Position numbers and translations under genes: made by a program
Assembly: GCA_017465225.1 (NCBI GenBank)
Contig: JAFTWQ010000004.1
Location: 1 to 47,767 of the forward strand
Length of the DNA: 47,767 bases
DNA from: Bacteroidales bacterium
Lineage (GTDB): Bacteria; Bacteroidota; Bacteroidia; Bacteroidales; UBA932
Direction: 5' to 3'
The notes under the pieces: generated by a model
What the model was told of the DNA's origin: nothing
Databases searched by the model: none
Seen by the model: only the letters and a program-made list of their open reading frames with translations
In this document: positions 16,866 to 26,782 of the stretch, in pieces
Numbering within the stretch: the stretch's first letter is position 1
How the letters are laid out: every line of letters begins with the position of its first letter

Positions 16866-17705
16866 ATGAGAAATCGACCAATTGTAGCATTGATCTACGA
16901 CTTCGACGGCACATTGTCGCCGGGCAACATGCAGGAGTTCGGATTCATCCAGGCCATAGGAAAGAAGCCCCAGGAGTTCTGGCAGGAAAGCGACGAGATA
17001 GCGATGGGCCAGGATGCGAGCAATATCCTCAGCTACATGAAGCTGATGTTCGATGAGGCACGCAAGGCCGGAATCAAGCTCCGTAGAGAGAAGTTCAAGG
17101 AGTTCGGAAAGTCTGTCGAGCTCTTCGAAGGAGTGAAGGAGTGGTTCGGTTTCGTCAATGAATACGGAAAGTCGAAGGGTGTCAAGATTGAGCATTACAT
17201 CAATTCTTCAGGTCTTGCCGAGATGATCGAGGGCACCGAGATCGCTCATGAGTTCAAGCGCATATTCGCATGCTCGTTCATATATGACAAGAACGGAGAG
17301 GCGGAATGGCCCGGCGTAGCTGTAGACTATACCGCCAAGACCCAGTTCATCTTCAAGATCAACAAGGGAATCCTCAGCATCAGGGACAACAAGAAGGTCA
17401 ATGAGAGCAAGGAGGAGGAGAACAAGAGGATCCCGTTCCCGCATATGATCTATTTCGGAGACGGAGAGACCGATGTTCCATGCATGAAGATCGTCAAGAT
17501 GTTCGGTGGCAACTCGATTGCCGTGTACAATCCTGAAATCAAGAAGAAGGTAAATGTGGCGAGGAAACTCCTGCGCCAGAAAAGAGTCAACTTCATAGCC
17601 CCTGCCAGATACACTCAGGACAGCAGGACCTATGAAGTTGTATGCGCTATCATCGACAAGATCAAAGCCGATTTCGACCTTGCCAGACTGGCTAAAGCCA
17701 AATAA
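16866..17705 (+). CDS. HAD-superfamily hydrolase
   Basis: 279 residues from MRNRPIVALIYDFDGTLS. The N-terminal DFDGTL is HAD motif I (Asp nucleophile). Motif II is the Ser in YINSSGLAE. Lys of motif III and IYFGDGETDVPCM (motif IV, acidic pair) follow at about 190-200. The protein is larger than simple phosphatases and has a cap insertion between motif I and II. The alternative start at 16833 (GTG) adds 11 residues without support. The substrate is unknown. It is convergent with purT, 2 nt apart. Confidence 0.85.
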   Translation: MRNRPIVALIYDFDGTLSPGNMQEFGFIQAIGKKPQEFWQESDEIAMGQDASNILSYMKLMFDEARKAGIKLRREKFKEFGKSVELFEGVKEWFGFVNEYGKSKGVKIEHYINSSGLAEMIEGTEIAHEFKRIFACSFIYDKNGEAEWPGVAVDYTAKTQFIFKINKGILSIRDNKKVNESKEEENKRIPFPHMIYFGDGETDVPCMKIVKMFGGNSIAVYNPEIKKKVNVARKLLRQKRVNFIAPARYTQDSRTYEVVCAIIDKIKADFDLARLAKAK

Positions 17706-17707
17706 TA

Positions 17708-18892
17708 CTAGTAGACTTTCACTTCAAGCTTTGCATATGCACGCTCTGCCTTGGCGAGAGCCTCCTCGACAGTATCTGCTGTCGCGAGGATGACTCCTAC
17801 ACGGCGGTGTCCCGCAATCTCCGGCTTGCCGAAGATACGGATCTGCACGCCCGGTTCCTCAAGAACCTTCTCAAGATTGCAGAACTCATATTCCTTTGTA
17901 TTGCCTTCGACAACGATGGCCTTTGAAGCTGACGGTCCGTAGAACTTAACCTCCGGAACAGGAAGACCGAGGATGGCACGTGCATGGAGTGCGAACTCCG
18001 ACATATCCTGGGAAATCATTGTCACCATACCAGTGTCATGCGGTCTTGGAGACACCTCGCTGAAGATTACGTCCTCACCTTTGATGAAGAGCTCCACTCC
18101 GAAGATTCCATATCCTCCGAGAGCATCGGTGATCGCCTTTGCAATATACTCAGCCTTTTCGATAGCTGCAGGGGACATTGCCTGCGGCTGCCATGACTCA
18201 CGATAGTCACCGTCCACCTGATGATGTCCTACAGGCTTGAGGAATGTAGTTCCGGCACAATGACGTACCGTAAGGAGAGTGATCTCATAATCAAACCTGA
18301 CAAAGCCCTCAACGATGACCTTTCCGCTTCCGGCACGGCCGCCTTCCTGGGAGATCCTCCACGCCTTATCGATGTCCTCCTCACACTTGATTGTGCTCTG
18401 GCCATGACCTGAAGAGCTCATGACAGGCTTCACGACGCATGGAATGCCGATTTCAGCGACAGCCTGGTCGAACTCCTCACGAGTCTCCGCAAAACGGTAT
18501 GGAGAAGTAGGGAGACCGAGAGTCTCTGCTGCGAGACGACGGATACCCTCACGGTTCATTGTAAGCCTGGTAGCCTTTGCTGTAGGAATCACATTATACC
18601 CTTCCTCCTCGAGCTTTACGAGCCTGTCGGTAGCGATGGCTTCGATTTCAGGGATGATGTAATCAGGTTTCTCTTCCTTGATGACCGCCTCAAGCGCATC
18701 GCCGTCGAGCATTGAAAGCACATGGTTCCTGTGGGCCACATGCATTGCAGGAGCATTGGCATATTTGTCAAGTGCAACGACTTCTACGCCGTATCTCTGA
18801 AGTTCTAGTGTTACCTCCTTACCGAGCTCGCCGGATCCGCAGAGAACGGCTTTCTTGCCCGAATTTGTGAATGTTGTTCCTATTTTTGTCAT
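17708..18892 (-). CDS. purT: Formate-dependent phosphoribosylglycinamide formyltransferase (GAR transformylase 2)
   Basis: 394 residues from [27 protein letters not shown], the family's typical length. The enzyme uses formate and ATP to formylate glycinamide ribonucleotide in purine synthesis. ATP-grasp features: [12 protein letters not shown] (N-terminal nucleotide-binding loop), [12 protein letters not shown] (ATP loop), [27 protein letters not shown] (metal and phosphate site). The frame runs 62 residues further upstream, but the promoter at 18914-18921 lies inside that stretch, so 18892 is the start. Confidence 0.95.
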   Translation of the reverse strand: MTKIGTTFTNSGKKAVLCGSGELGKEVTLELQRYGVEVVALDKYANAPAMHVAHRNHVLSMLDGDALEAVIKEEKPDYIIPEIEAIATDRLVKLEEEGYNVIPTAKATRLTMNREGIRRLAAETLGLPTSPYRFAETREEFDQAVAEIGIPCVVKPVMSSSGHGQSTIKCEEDIDKAWRISQEGGRAGSGKVIVEGFVRFDYEITLLTVRHCAGTTFLKPVGHHQVDGDYRESWQPQAMSPAAIEKAEYIAKAITDALGGYGIFGVELFIKGEDVIFSEVSPRPHDTGMVTMISQDMSEFALHARAILGLPVPEVKFYGPSASKAIVVEGNTKEYEFCNLEKVLEEPGVQIRIFGKPEIAGHRRVGVILATADTVEEALAKAERAYAKLEVKVY

Positions 18893-18913
18893 GGCATTAT
18901 GGTTATATCTCTG

Positions 18914-18921
18914 CAAATATA
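18914..18921 (-). promoter_or_regulatory. -7 box of purT
   Basis: The minus strand reads TATATTTG 22 bp before the purT ATG. It overlaps the T-run end of the terminator of the upstream OmpA gene. Confidence 0.6.
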
Positions 18922-18928
18922 ATAAAAA

Positions 18929-18962
18929 AAGGAGATGTTCCGTTATCATGGAACATCTCCTT
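18929..18962 (-). terminator. Terminator of the OmpA-like gene
   Basis: AAGGAGATGTTCC pairs with GGAACATCTCCTT around an 8-nt loop. The minus strand then runs into seven T residues. It sits directly ahead of the purT promoter. Confidence 0.85.
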
Positions 18963-18983
18963 ATCATTTTTAATGAAGGATGC

Positions 18984-20219
18984 CTAGAAAGAAATGGCAA
19001 CAGCTCTGTCAAGCTCCGGATTTGCCTTGGCCTCCACGACTTCCGACTTGACGACAAGACGGTCCTTGGCGACTCCATACTTTGTAGTGAGAAGATCGGC
19101 TACATACTTTCCTCTCGCCTCACTCAACTGCTTGTTACGTTTCTCGGTTCCGGTATTGCTGTCTGCCGAGCCCATGACTGTAAGATAGATCTTTCCCTTC
19201 TTGTCAGCCTTTGCGATGATGTTCTTCGCAATGAATTCAAGATGAGCAAGTTCATCTGTCGAGAGTGTCGTCTTTCCTATCTCAAAATAGACTGTCGGAG
19301 CATCCATTCCGTTGAAGAGATCCGCCATGTCAGCGGTATGCTGGACAGGTTTCTTTGAATTCAGCTGTTCTCTCAGGCCGGCATTTGCGTTCCTGAGCAT
19401 CTGGTTGTCATTCTCAAGGGCTGCATTTGCGATCTCAAGTGCGGCAGCGGCAGTCTGAAGAGCAGCAATCTGCTCTGCTGTAGCCATCTCCACAGCACCA
19501 ACGATTGTCGAGGTGCGCACGAAGTTTGGCCAGCCGAGATCTACCGCGAGTCCCATTGTCACAGAAGGGAGAAGTGACACACCGGAACCTTCATGGACTG
19601 TACCGCTGAGCACTGTAGCCCTCATATCGATATTAAGGTCCAGCCTGTCAGAGAGTCTGAGGTTGTGAAGGAGTCCGGCACCGGCAGCGAATTGATTGTC
19701 GACATAATCCGTTTCCTCATTGTTACTGTCAGCGCGGAAATAACCGGCATGCAGATAAGGCACGAAATTCCAGAAACGGGTCTCCTTGTAGCCGCTCAAG
19801 GCATTCGACATGTTCCAGAGGAAGTCCCCGTGGATATACATGAAACCGAATTTCTGGGCATACTTGTTTTCGTCAGTGTCCAGAGTACGTCCGAGAACAG
19901 TCGGCTCATCTGACCAGAACCTGGCATTCAGTCCGGAATAGCCGACGCGCATACCGACTGAAGGTGTGAACCATTTGCCAAGGTTCGCGTCGAGACTAGG
20001 GCCGATCTTCGCTTTATAGCCGTCCTCAAGATACATATTAATACCACCCCCGACTCCGATGAACCAGTTGTCACCGAATCTGTTGGTCTCATATGGGCCT
20101 CGGACGATCTTTCCATCCTCATCCCTGTTTCCGTTCTCCTGAGCGTTGATTACAGGAGAGGCTGTCAAAGCGACAGCAGCAAGAGCCGCAGCTCCCAAAA
20201 TAAATCTAAGACGTTTCAT
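18984..20219 (-). CDS. OmpA-family outer-membrane protein
   Basis: 411 residues from [20 protein letters not shown], with a signal peptide cleaved near NAQ. Residues about 35-245 form a beta-barrel domain. Residues about 245-310 contain an Ala/Asn-rich coiled coil ([22 protein letters not shown]). Residues about 310-411 carry the peptidoglycan-binding OmpA domain ([36 protein letters not shown]). The protein ties the outer membrane to the cell wall. The mRNA leader and first codons form a perfect 13-bp inverted repeat covering the start codon. A longer frame to 20258 is excluded by the leader position and signal peptide. Confidence 0.88.
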   Translation of the reverse strand: MKRLRFILGAAALAAVALTASPVINAQENGNRDEDGKIVRGPYETNRFGDNWFIGVGGGINMYLEDGYKAKIGPSLDANLGKWFTPSVGMRVGYSGLNARFWSDEPTVLGRTLDTDENKYAQKFGFMYIHGDFLWNMSNALSGYKETRFWNFVPYLHAGYFRADSNNEETDYVDNQFAAGAGLLHNLRLSDRLDLNIDMRATVLSGTVHEGSGVSLLPSVTMGLAVDLGWPNFVRTSTIVGAVEMATAEQIAALQTAAAALEIANAALENDNQMLRNANAGLREQLNSKKPVQHTADMADLFNGMDAPTVYFEIGKTTLSTDELAHLEFIAKNIIAKADKKGKIYLTVMGSADSNTGTEKRNKQLSEARGKYVADLLTTKYGVAKDRLVVKSEVVEAKANPELDRAVAISF

Positions 20220-20253
20220 AACCACTATAATTAAATGTGTATGAAACGTCTTA
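20207..20253 (-). promoter_or_regulatory. Start-codon-sequestering hairpin in the OmpA mRNA leader
   Basis: TAAGACGTTTCAT (20207-20219) and ATGAAACGTCTTA (20241-20253) are exact reverse complements with a 21-nt loop. The first arm, read on the minus strand, contains the start codon and first codons. A near-consensus box CAAATTTG at 20258-20265 would start transcription close to the second arm, so the mRNA would begin with the hairpin. Confidence 0.55.
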
Positions 20254-20324
20254 TACAAATTTGGTGTAAAACTACACTTTTTCTGTAATTATTTTTTAAA
20301 TACAGCTGTCAGGCATGTCCCGGA

Positions 20325-20771
20325 CTACCCCAGAATCTGCGCCGCATGGTTCTTTGTGTCCACATCCTCGATGATCCTGGTAAGGATGCCGTTCTCATCG
20401 AAAATGAATGTCCTTCTGATCGTGCCCATCACGGTCTTGCCGTACATTTTCTTTTCACCCCACGCTCCGAAAGCCTGCAGCATCCCGGTGGATGTATCCG
20501 AAAGCAATGTGAACGGAAGGTCATATTTCTCCTTGAATCTCTTGTGCGAAGCGGCGCTGTCCTTGCTGACGCCGACGACATTGTATCCCCTGGCAAGAAG
20601 GGCATCGTAACTGTCCCTGATGCTGCAGGCCTCGGCTGTGCATCCGCTGGTATTATCCTTCGGGTAGAAATAGACAACGGTCTTCTTACCGACAAGGTCC
20701 TTTGAGCTTACCTTTACGCCGTCCTGGTCCACGACCTCGAAATCCGGCATTCTGTCTCCAATCTTCAACAT
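20325..20771 (-). CDS. bcp: Thioredoxin-dependent thiol peroxidase (peroxiredoxin, BCP family)
   Basis: 148 residues from MLKIGDRMPDFEVVDQDG. It reduces hydrogen and organic peroxides. The peroxidatic Cys is in YPKDNTSGCTAEACSIRD (first Cys, with the second Cys five residues later as in BCP). GVSKDSAASHKRFKEKYDLPF and a C-terminal FIFDENG complete the thioredoxin fold. The 17-residue upstream extension to 20822 has no family counterpart. Confidence 0.93.
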   Translation of the reverse strand: MLKIGDRMPDFEVVDQDGVKVSSKDLVGKKTVVYFYPKDNTSGCTAEACSIRDSYDALLARGYNVVGVSKDSAASHKRFKEKYDLPFTLLSDTSTGMLQAFGAWGEKKMYGKTVMGTIRRTFIFDENGILTRIIEDVDTKNHAAQILG

Positions 20772-20965
20772 GGCGAATAAATTTAAGTTTATAAAATTAA
20801 TGACAATTGCCGATATATGCAAATCGCGTTCTCCAGACAGAGGACAATATCAATTTCAGTTCAAATTCATCAAAGGAGATTTCATTGACGGCCATATTCA
20901 ATCTTGTGTTTTGCTTGGTATGGTTATTATGACTAGATTTATACCATAATATATAGTTTCATATC

Positions 20966-23257
20966 ATGAGCACCAGATTCAGAACCATCATCACATCGCT
21001 TGCGATCCTGTCATGCGCATTCATTTCTTCGGCACAGATGCGCGAGCCGGTCGCATCGCCGATCGTCCATCCGGACAACACAGTAACATTCAACCTCGTC
21101 GCTCCTGAAGCCGAGAACGTAAAGATCAGCGCCCAGTTCGCGCCAAAGACCGACATGGTCAAAGGAGAGAACGGAGTCTGGACAATAACCCTCGGACCTG
21201 TCGCTCCGGATATCTATCCATATTGCTTCGAAGTGGACGGAGTCGCAGTCATGGACCCGCAGTGTCCGGACTGGTTCCCTAACGAAGGCTTCAAGAATTC
21301 CATCGTCGATGTAAGAGGCGACAAGCCGATGGACCATGAGCTCCGAAGCGTTCCTCACGGAAAGGTGGACTATGTGAACTATTATTCAGAGACCCTGGGA
21401 CTTTACGGCAACGCCATCGTATATACACCTCCTACTTATGACAAGGACACAGACAAGAAATATCCTGTATTCTATCTCATAAGCGGCACTACCGACACTG
21501 AAGAGGTCTATTTCAAGGTCGGAAAGATGAACCTCATCCTCGACAACCTCATCGCCGAAGGCAAGGCAAAGGAGATGATCATCGTCCTCCCTTACGGAAA
21601 TCCTATGAAATATTATCCTGCCGGAACATTCGACTTCAGGAAAGGCGACATCTTCAGCAAGGACCTCCTCAACGATCTCATGCCTTATGTTGAGGCAAAC
21701 TACAGGACTCTGAACGACAGGGAGAACAGGGCCATCGGAGGCTTCTCGAGAGGTGGAAACCAGGGTCTTGCATTCGGTCTCAACAACCTCGACAAATTCT
21801 CATACCTCTGTTCGTACAGCTCGTTCACCAGCATGGACATTCCGGGCGTATACGACAAGGCAAGAAAGACCAACAAGAAGATCAATCTCTTCTGGCTCGG
21901 CGTCGGCACCGATGACTTCCTTTACGGCAATGCAAAGGAGTACATGGAGTTCCTCGACAGGAAGGGCATTGACAACGTCCAGGTACTCACTTCCGACAAG
22001 ATGGGACATACATGGATGAACGCAAGATATTTCCTCAGCGAGACCTTCCCTCTCCTCTTCAACAAAGAGGCTTCCAAGGCAGCGATGAAGAAAGCCGAAG
22101 CAGCAAAGCCTGCCGGAAAGAAGGCGAAGGAGGCTCCGGAAGCAGCTCCTGCAGCAAGGCCAGACAGGCAAAGGCTTACTCCTGAAGTGATGGCAGCCCT
22201 CTTCCCTCCGGGAGTTGTATCACCAGAATATCACAAGGACGGTAGCGTAACATTCCGCGTACACGCGCCTAATGCAGAGAAGGTCGAGCTCGAAGGCCAG
22301 ATGTTCGAAGGCACAAAGCCTATGACAAAGGGCGACAGAGGCGTATGGGCAGTCACTATCACCCCGGACCAGCCGGACATCTATCCGTACTCATTCATCA
22401 TTGACGGCACAAAGATCGCCGATCCGCAGAACATGCACATCTTCCCTAACGAGGGCTACAAGGCAAGCCTCGCCGACATCAAGGCTCCACAGCCGGATCC
22501 GCAGGACCTTCAGGATGTGCCTCACGGCAAGGTAAGCTATACATATTATACATCGAAGGCTGTAGGCTTCGACAGGCCTGTCTGCATCTACACTCCGGCC
22601 GGATACGACCCTGCAGGAGCGGAGAAGTACCCTGTGCTTTACCTCATCCACGGCATGACCGACACTTACGAGACATGGTTCAAGGTCGGAAGAGTCAACA
22701 ACATCCTCGACAACCTCATCGCGGCAGGACTCGCCGAGAAGATGATCGTCGTGATGCCATACGCAAACCCATATCCTGAAATGATGCGCAGAGGTCTGGC
22801 GGAAAGATATGACGCCCTCGACACCAAACTGACTACAAAGGAGTTCACCGAATCAGTGGTTCCTTTCATCGAGGCCAACTACAACGTGCGCACAGACGCT
22901 GACAGCAGGGCGATCGCCGGCTTCTCACTCGGAGGAAGACAGACCCTCGCATGCGGACTCGGCAACCCTGACATGTTCCATTATGTATGTGCATTTGCAC
23001 CGGCTATCTTCGGACCGGAAATCGGAGCGAACTTCACAAACGGCACATATGCTGACGCTGCAAAGATCAACGACAGCCTCAAGCTTGTATGGCTCAGCTG
23101 CGGAACATCGGACTTCCTCTACCAGTCGTCTCTTGCCCTCGAGAAGCAGTTCAACGAAAGAGGCATCGAGCACAAGACAATGTATCCTGGCGGCGGACAT
23201 ACCTGGATGAACTGCAGGGACTACCTCATCGAAGTGGCCAAGCTGCTGTTCAAATAA
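20966..23257 (+). CDS. Secreted tandem esterase: two copies of E-set domain plus esterase
   Basis: 763 residues with a signal peptide ending near SSAQ. The order is E-set/CBM48-like domain (about 25-115), esterase-D-type alpha/beta hydrolase (about 130-370), Ala/Lys/Pro linker (about 370-400), a second E-set (about 405-490) and a second esterase (about 505-763). Nucleophile elbows GFSRGG (Ser about 260) and GFSLGG (Ser about 653), and His in HTWMN near 346 and 743, are present in both, so both halves may be active. Such enzymes usually remove ferulate or acetate from xylan. It is related to the single-unit protein at 38722-39900. Unit duplication is an inference from the internal repeat. Confidence 0.85.
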   Translation: MSTRFRTIITSLAILSCAFISSAQMREPVASPIVHPDNTVTFNLVAPEAENVKISAQFAPKTDMVKGENGVWTITLGPVAPDIYPYCFEVDGVAVMDPQCPDWFPNEGFKNSIVDVRGDKPMDHELRSVPHGKVDYVNYYSETLGLYGNAIVYTPPTYDKDTDKKYPVFYLISGTTDTEEVYFKVGKMNLILDNLIAEGKAKEMIIVLPYGNPMKYYPAGTFDFRKGDIFSKDLLNDLMPYVEANYRTLNDRENRAIGGFSRGGNQGLAFGLNNLDKFSYLCSYSSFTSMDIPGVYDKARKTNKKINLFWLGVGTDDFLYGNAKEYMEFLDRKGIDNVQVLTSDKMGHTWMNARYFLSETFPLLFNKEASKAAMKKAEAAKPAGKKAKEAPEAAPAARPDRQRLTPEVMAALFPPGVVSPEYHKDGSVTFRVHAPNAEKVELEGQMFEGTKPMTKGDRGVWAVTITPDQPDIYPYSFIIDGTKIADPQNMHIFPNEGYKASLADIKAPQPDPQDLQDVPHGKVSYTYYTSKAVGFDRPVCIYTPAGYDPAGAEKYPVLYLIHGMTDTYETWFKVGRVNNILDNLIAAGLAEKMIVVMPYANPYPEMMRRGLAERYDALDTKLTTKEFTESVVPFIEANYNVRTDADSRAIAGFSLGGRQTLACGLGNPDMFHYVCAFAPAIFGPEIGANFTNGTYADAAKINDSLKLVWLSCGTSDFLYQSSLALEKQFNERGIEHKTMYPGGGHTWMNCRDYLIEVAKLLFK

Positions 23258-23271
23258 TGCCGGGAATAACT

Positions 23272-23279
23272 TATATTTG
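23272..23279 (+). promoter_or_regulatory. -7 box of the deoxyribosyltransferase-like gene
   Basis: TATATTTG, exact consensus, 6 bp before the ATG at 23285. The short distance suggests the real start is the next ATG at 23306, or a nearly leaderless mRNA. Confidence 0.45.
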
Positions 23280-23284
23280 CAGTC

Positions 23285-23713
23285 ATGACCAACAAGACTG
23301 CAGATATGAAGAAAATCTATTTCGCCGGTTCGATACGAGGCGGACGCATTGATGCCGATCTCTACAGACGCATCATCGAATATATGCAGAGGACTTCCGT
23401 TGTGCTGACAGAACACATCGGAAGTCCTCATCTCAATCTGCTCGAACAGGGCAAGAGGGACATCGAGATATATGACCAAGACACGGCATAGCTCCGTGAA
23501 AGCGACATCCTGATCGGCGAATGCACATGCCCGTCACTCGGCGTCGGTTATGAACTTGCCTATGCCGAGAAGATCGGAAAGCCATGCCACATATTCTATG
23601 ACAGGACAAAGACACAGATGTCTGCGATGCTGACCGGCAATCCGTATTTCCATATACATCCATACGAAAAGGAAGAGGACATTTATCCGGTCATCGACAA
23701 GATTCTCGGATAG
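23285..23713 (+). pseudogene. Nucleoside 2-deoxyribosyltransferase-like gene interrupted by an amber codon
   Basis: The 143-codon frame carries one in-frame TAG at 23489-23491. Before it: KKIYFAGSIRGGR, with the Rossmann-like start of the family, then LTEHIGSPHL and IEIYDQDTA. After it: LRESDILIGECTCPSLGVGYELAYAEKIGK, containing the family Glu and the GVGYE motif. Homologues normally have Trp-Leu at the break (W to stop by one base), so this is a nonsense mutation or a readthrough codon. The intact enzyme would hydrolyse or exchange deoxynucleoside bases. The start at 23306 is an alternative. Confidence 0.7.
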
Positions 23714-23720
23714 CAGACAA

Positions 23721-23741
23721 AATGGCAGAAATATTGCCATT
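23721..23741. terminator. Inverted repeat AATGGCA/TGCCATT
   Basis: A perfect 7-bp stem with a 7-nt loop, 8 bp after the stop at 23713 and 30 bp before the next start. A weak terminator or an operator; no T run follows on the plus strand. Confidence 0.35.
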
Positions 23742-23770
23742 GCTTAAGGCGTACATGATAGTGAAACATT

Positions 23771-24235
23771 ATGAAACGCCTTATAATCATATTGATATGT
23801 TTCTGTGCGGCCGGAGCGGCCTTTGCGCAGACACCAGTCGAGAAAGTGATAACGAAATATGCCGGCACAAAAGGTTCGAAAGACTTCATCGCTTCCGGCG
23901 GCGAAATGATCCTGGCCAGAAGCCTCATAAGGAAGACTCCCCTTGCAGCCATCGCACCGGACGTGGATGTCCTTGAAGTCCTGAAGATGCAGAACGCACC
24001 GGACGACATCCTCAACGACTTTGAAAAAGACCTCAAAGCCGCCCTTGCCTCATATGACTACTACGGGAAGACACAAGGCAAGAACGGCTTGGTAAACATC
24101 TATATTACCCGGTCAGGGGAAGACATCATCGACGAGCTCGTCATCTATAATCCCGTGATCCATTCTGTCAATAGTCTGAAAGGCACCATCAGCGCCACGA
24201 AGCTTCAGAAACTGGATCCCGAATGCCATCCGTAA
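23771..24235 (+). CDS. Small secreted protein of unknown function
   Basis: 154 residues with a signal peptide (MKRLIIILICFCAAGAAFAQ). The mature part has a central segment DVDVLEVLKMQNAPDDILNDF and a C-terminal GLVNIYITRSGEDIIDELVIY. The arrangement resembles small Bacteroidales periplasmic proteins such as DUF4252- or DUF6108-like families, but I cannot assign one. The stop codon falls inside the first unit of a 52-bp-spaced hairpin pair. It is convergent with the next gene. Confidence 0.6.
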   Translation: MKRLIIILICFCAAGAAFAQTPVEKVITKYAGTKGSKDFIASGGEMILARSLIRKTPLAAIAPDVDVLEVLKMQNAPDDILNDFEKDLKAALASYDYYGKTQGKNGLVNIYITRSGEDIIDELVIYNPVIHSVNSLKGTISATKLQKLDPECHP

Positions 24236-24306
24236 AAAACGGCCATTTTACGGATGAGACCCATGTATTTCCTGCCGCCATCCGTAAAAAGGGGGATTTT
24301 TACGGA
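24229..24306. repeat. Two-unit hairpin array (52-bp spacing)
   Basis: TCCGTAAAA...TTTTACGGA stems at 24229-24254 and 24281-24306. Their centres are 52 bp apart. They occupy the gap between two convergent genes, and the first unit contains the stop codon of the upstream gene while the second reaches the last codons of the downstream gene. The stem matches two of the four units at 41572-41750. Confidence 0.6.
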
Positions 24307-25595
24307 CGGAGCAGCCAACTGATGATTCTGTCCAGCACCTCCGGAGCGAAAGTCTCTTCGATATCGCGATATTCCGATGTTGCGCCGGTGGTACAATGCT
24401 GGAAAAGATGGTTCAGCCCATCGATGGATTCGATCACATGCTTCTCATTGGCTGGCAGGCCTTTACGGATAGCGCCGAGATTGAGTTCATGCTCGACCTG
24501 CATATCCTTCACGCCGTTCAGAGCCATCACGGGACATGTGATTTCGCCCAGCAGAGGACGCATGTCCAACGAGACGAAACGGGACATATATGGCGTCTGA
24601 AGCTGCGCAAGTACCGCAAGATAATTCTGCTTCAATGCATCCGGAAGGTCATATCCGGATGCATCTGGCATCGGTGTGCCGCTGTTTTTCGCATCAAATG
24701 CATCCCCGATGAGTCTGCAGTACGTGTCGACGGTATCCTCCGGAAGACCTGCCGCCACGAGGGCAAGCCTGTTCTGCCATACAAGCGTCTCTGCGCCGGA
24801 GATTGACATTCCGGCAAGGCTGATGATGAAGTCAGCCTGCTTTTCCGCCGCAAGCATCAAAGCTATCGTACCTCCCTCACTATGACCGATGACTCCGACC
24901 TTGTCGAATCTGCCACGAAGCATATTGATACCGGCGAGAGCATCGTTCTTGAAATCGTCTGTAGTACAGTCATTTATATTTCCGTCATACCCGTTGAAGC
25001 CTCTGTCATCATAACGAAGAGTTGCAATCCCGGCGCGTGCAAGGGCGTCTGCGATTACAGCAAACGGCTTATGTTCGAACAGTTCCTCATCACGGTTCTG
25101 GATACCGCTTCCGGTCACCATCACAAGCGCTGGGGTCTCTCTGGTGCAACCTTCCGGAAGCACAAGAGTTCCTTGCAGCACGACATCTCCATTGGCAAAC
25201 GTGACTTCCTCCTGTGAATAAGGGAATGGTCCCTGAGGAGTCTGCGGACGCTTCGGCTTGTTCTCTCCAGGGGTAAGCGTCAACGGGAAAGACTGATTCA
25301 TCTGGGTGAATGTACCGACGACCTGCCTTATGAGCCACTGCCCCTCATATCTGGCCCCAAGCGACGGGATCCTGACAATGACCTTTCCGGCACCCGGCCT
25401 TTCAATCTGGGCAGGTATGCCTCTCGCGCCCTGATCCGGCGAATCTATGGTCGGATTCTCATCATCCAGGTGAAATACCAGCGTAAGAGAAGTTCCCTGC
25501 ACGGCAAGTTTGCCGGACCATGTACCTGTCTGGGCATATGCAGCTGACAATGTCGCGGCCACCATGACCGCAACGATTATGATTTTCCTTAACAT
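24300..25595 (-). CDS. Secreted alpha/beta hydrolase of the dienelactone/peptidase S9-like group
   Basis: 431 residues with a signal peptide (ending near AYAQ). The N-terminal 120 residues are a beta-rich domain ([20 protein letters not shown]), then the catalytic domain. Nucleophile elbow GHSEGG (Ser near residue 243), an Asp in the strand [12 protein letters not shown] and a His in DGLNHLFQH complete the triad. It starts 14 nt after the SPFH gene stop, so the two form an operon. Its substrate is unknown. Confidence 0.8.
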   Translation of the reverse strand: MLRKIIIVAVMVAATLSAAYAQTGTWSGKLAVQGTSLTLVFHLDDENPTIDSPDQGARGIPAQIERPGAGKVIVRIPSLGARYEGQWLIRQVVGTFTQMNQSFPLTLTPGENKPKRPQTPQGPFPYSQEEVTFANGDVVLQGTLVLPEGCTRETPALVMVTGSGIQNRDEELFEHKPFAVIADALARAGIATLRYDDRGFNGYDGNINDCTTDDFKNDALAGINMLRGRFDKVGVIGHSEGGTIALMLAAEKQADFIISLAGMSISGAETLVWQNRLALVAAGLPEDTVDTYCRLIGDAFDAKNSGTPMPDASGYDLPDALKQNYLAVLAQLQTPYMSRFVSLDMRPLLGEITCPVMALNGVKDMQVEHELNLGAIRKGLPANEKHVIESIDGLNHLFQHCTTGATSEYRDIEETFAPEVLDRIISWLLRP

Positions 25596-25609
25596 ATCCG
25601 GAGAATTTA

Positions 25610-26587
25610 TCAGTTATGTGAAGTGCCTGCATTAACGACAGGCTGGGCCGACTCGTCCGAACAAAGCACAACAAGCAGATTGCTTACCATTGCGGCCTTG
25701 CGCTCCTCGTCCAGCTCGACAACCTCTTTCTCTGAAAGCTGGTCAATAGCCATCTTGACCATCGAGACTGCTCCTTCAACGATCTTCTCTCGCGCTGAAA
25801 TTATCGCATCCGCCTGCTGACGGCGAAGCATTACAGCAGCAATCTCCGGAGCATAGGCGAGGTAATTGATACGAGCCTCAACAACCTCAATACCAGCCAT
25901 TTCAAGACGCTCGGAAAGCTTCTGTTCCAGCTGGTCATTTATCTCATCAGCATTGGAGCGGAGACTGAGTTCGCCCTCTTCCGCCGAATTGTTGTCATAC
26001 GCATAGTACCCTGCCACCTGACGGAGAGCCGCATCACTCTGCACGGCCACAAAGTTTGCAAGTGCATCCATGCGGGTTTCGCTGGCGCTTGCGGCTTCCA
26101 CCTCGACCTGTCCCTTCACTGAAGTGGTGGTCTTCACCTGCTTCGGAGCATCAATATTAAACACAGCCTTATAGATTTCTTCAGCCTTTACCTTCCAGAC
26201 AAGCACTAGTCCGATCATGATAGGGTTACCCATCTTGTCATTGACCTTGATAGGATCAGCATTAAGATTACGTGCGCGAAGGGATATCTTCTTTACGCTC
26301 ATGAAAGGATTGACCCACCAGAAGCCCTCCTTAAGGAAATTTCCGCGATACTTTCCAAAGAACACCAGCACCCTTGCCTGATTAGGCTCTATGACCATCA
26401 GTCCGATAAGAGATATCAATGCGACGAGGATACCTGCAGCACCCAGGATTGCAGTAAGACCCTTATTGACACTAACGGCATGCACTATTCCCCAGATTCC
26501 GGCTGCGATGACTGCAATGATCGCAAACAGCATGACAAAGCCATTGGCTTTAAAGCCTCTGTACTCAAAATTTAAGTTCTGTTCCAT
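25610..26587 (-). CDS. SPFH/Band 7 domain membrane protein
   Basis: 325 residues from [16 protein letters not shown]. Two N-terminal membrane segments (about 17-42 and 47-68) precede the SPFH domain, with [17 protein letters not shown] and GFWWVNPF typical of stomatin-like proteins. The C-terminal part is helical ([37 protein letters not shown]) and fits oligomerisation. Such proteins organise membrane microdomains. A TATATTTG box lies at 26621-26628 on the minus strand, and the hydrolase gene follows in the same operon. Confidence 0.9.
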   Translation of the reverse strand: MEQNLNFEYRGFKANGFVMLFAIIAVIAAGIWGIVHAVSVNKGLTAILGAAGILVALISLIGLMVIEPNQARVLVFFGKYRGNFLKEGFWWVNPFMSVKKISLRARNLNADPIKVNDKMGNPIMIGLVLVWKVKAEEIYKAVFNIDAPKQVKTTTSVKGQVEVEAASASETRMDALANFVAVQSDAALRQVAGYYAYDNNSAEEGELSLRSNADEINDQLEQKLSERLEMAGIEVVEARINYLAYAPEIAAVMLRRQQADAIISAREKIVEGAVSMVKMAIDQLSEKEVVELDEERKAAMVSNLLVVLCSDESAQPVVNAGTSHN

Positions 26588-26620
26588 ATACAATTATTTA
26601 AATGATAATTCATTATTTCC

Positions 26621-26628
26621 CAAATATA
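26621..26628 (-). promoter_or_regulatory. -7 box of the SPFH/hydrolase operon
   Basis: The minus strand reads TATATTTG, 34 bp upstream of the SPFH gene start. Confidence 0.55.
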
Positions 26629-26661
26629 AGGCAATTTCATTGAATCTTATTAAAAAAAGAG

Positions 26662-26669
26662 TACTTTTG
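26662..26669 (+). promoter_or_regulatory. -7 box of the LRR/FISUMP lipoprotein gene
   Basis: TACTTTTG, exact consensus, with a TTG about 20 bp upstream. It lies 113 bp before the start at 26783. It is divergent from the SPFH promoter. Confidence 0.5.
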
Positions 26670-26782
26670 TTTAAGATTTCAAACACTCATACATTTCATA
26701 CAAAAACTTTTCTGCTGATATTGAAATCCGGTACATCATTAAGGAGATATCATATGCGGAAGTTACGAGATCATAGACAAGA

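Noticed and set aside
18893-19078. N-terminal extension of PurT
   Set aside because: The extension covers the purT promoter and the upstream terminator.
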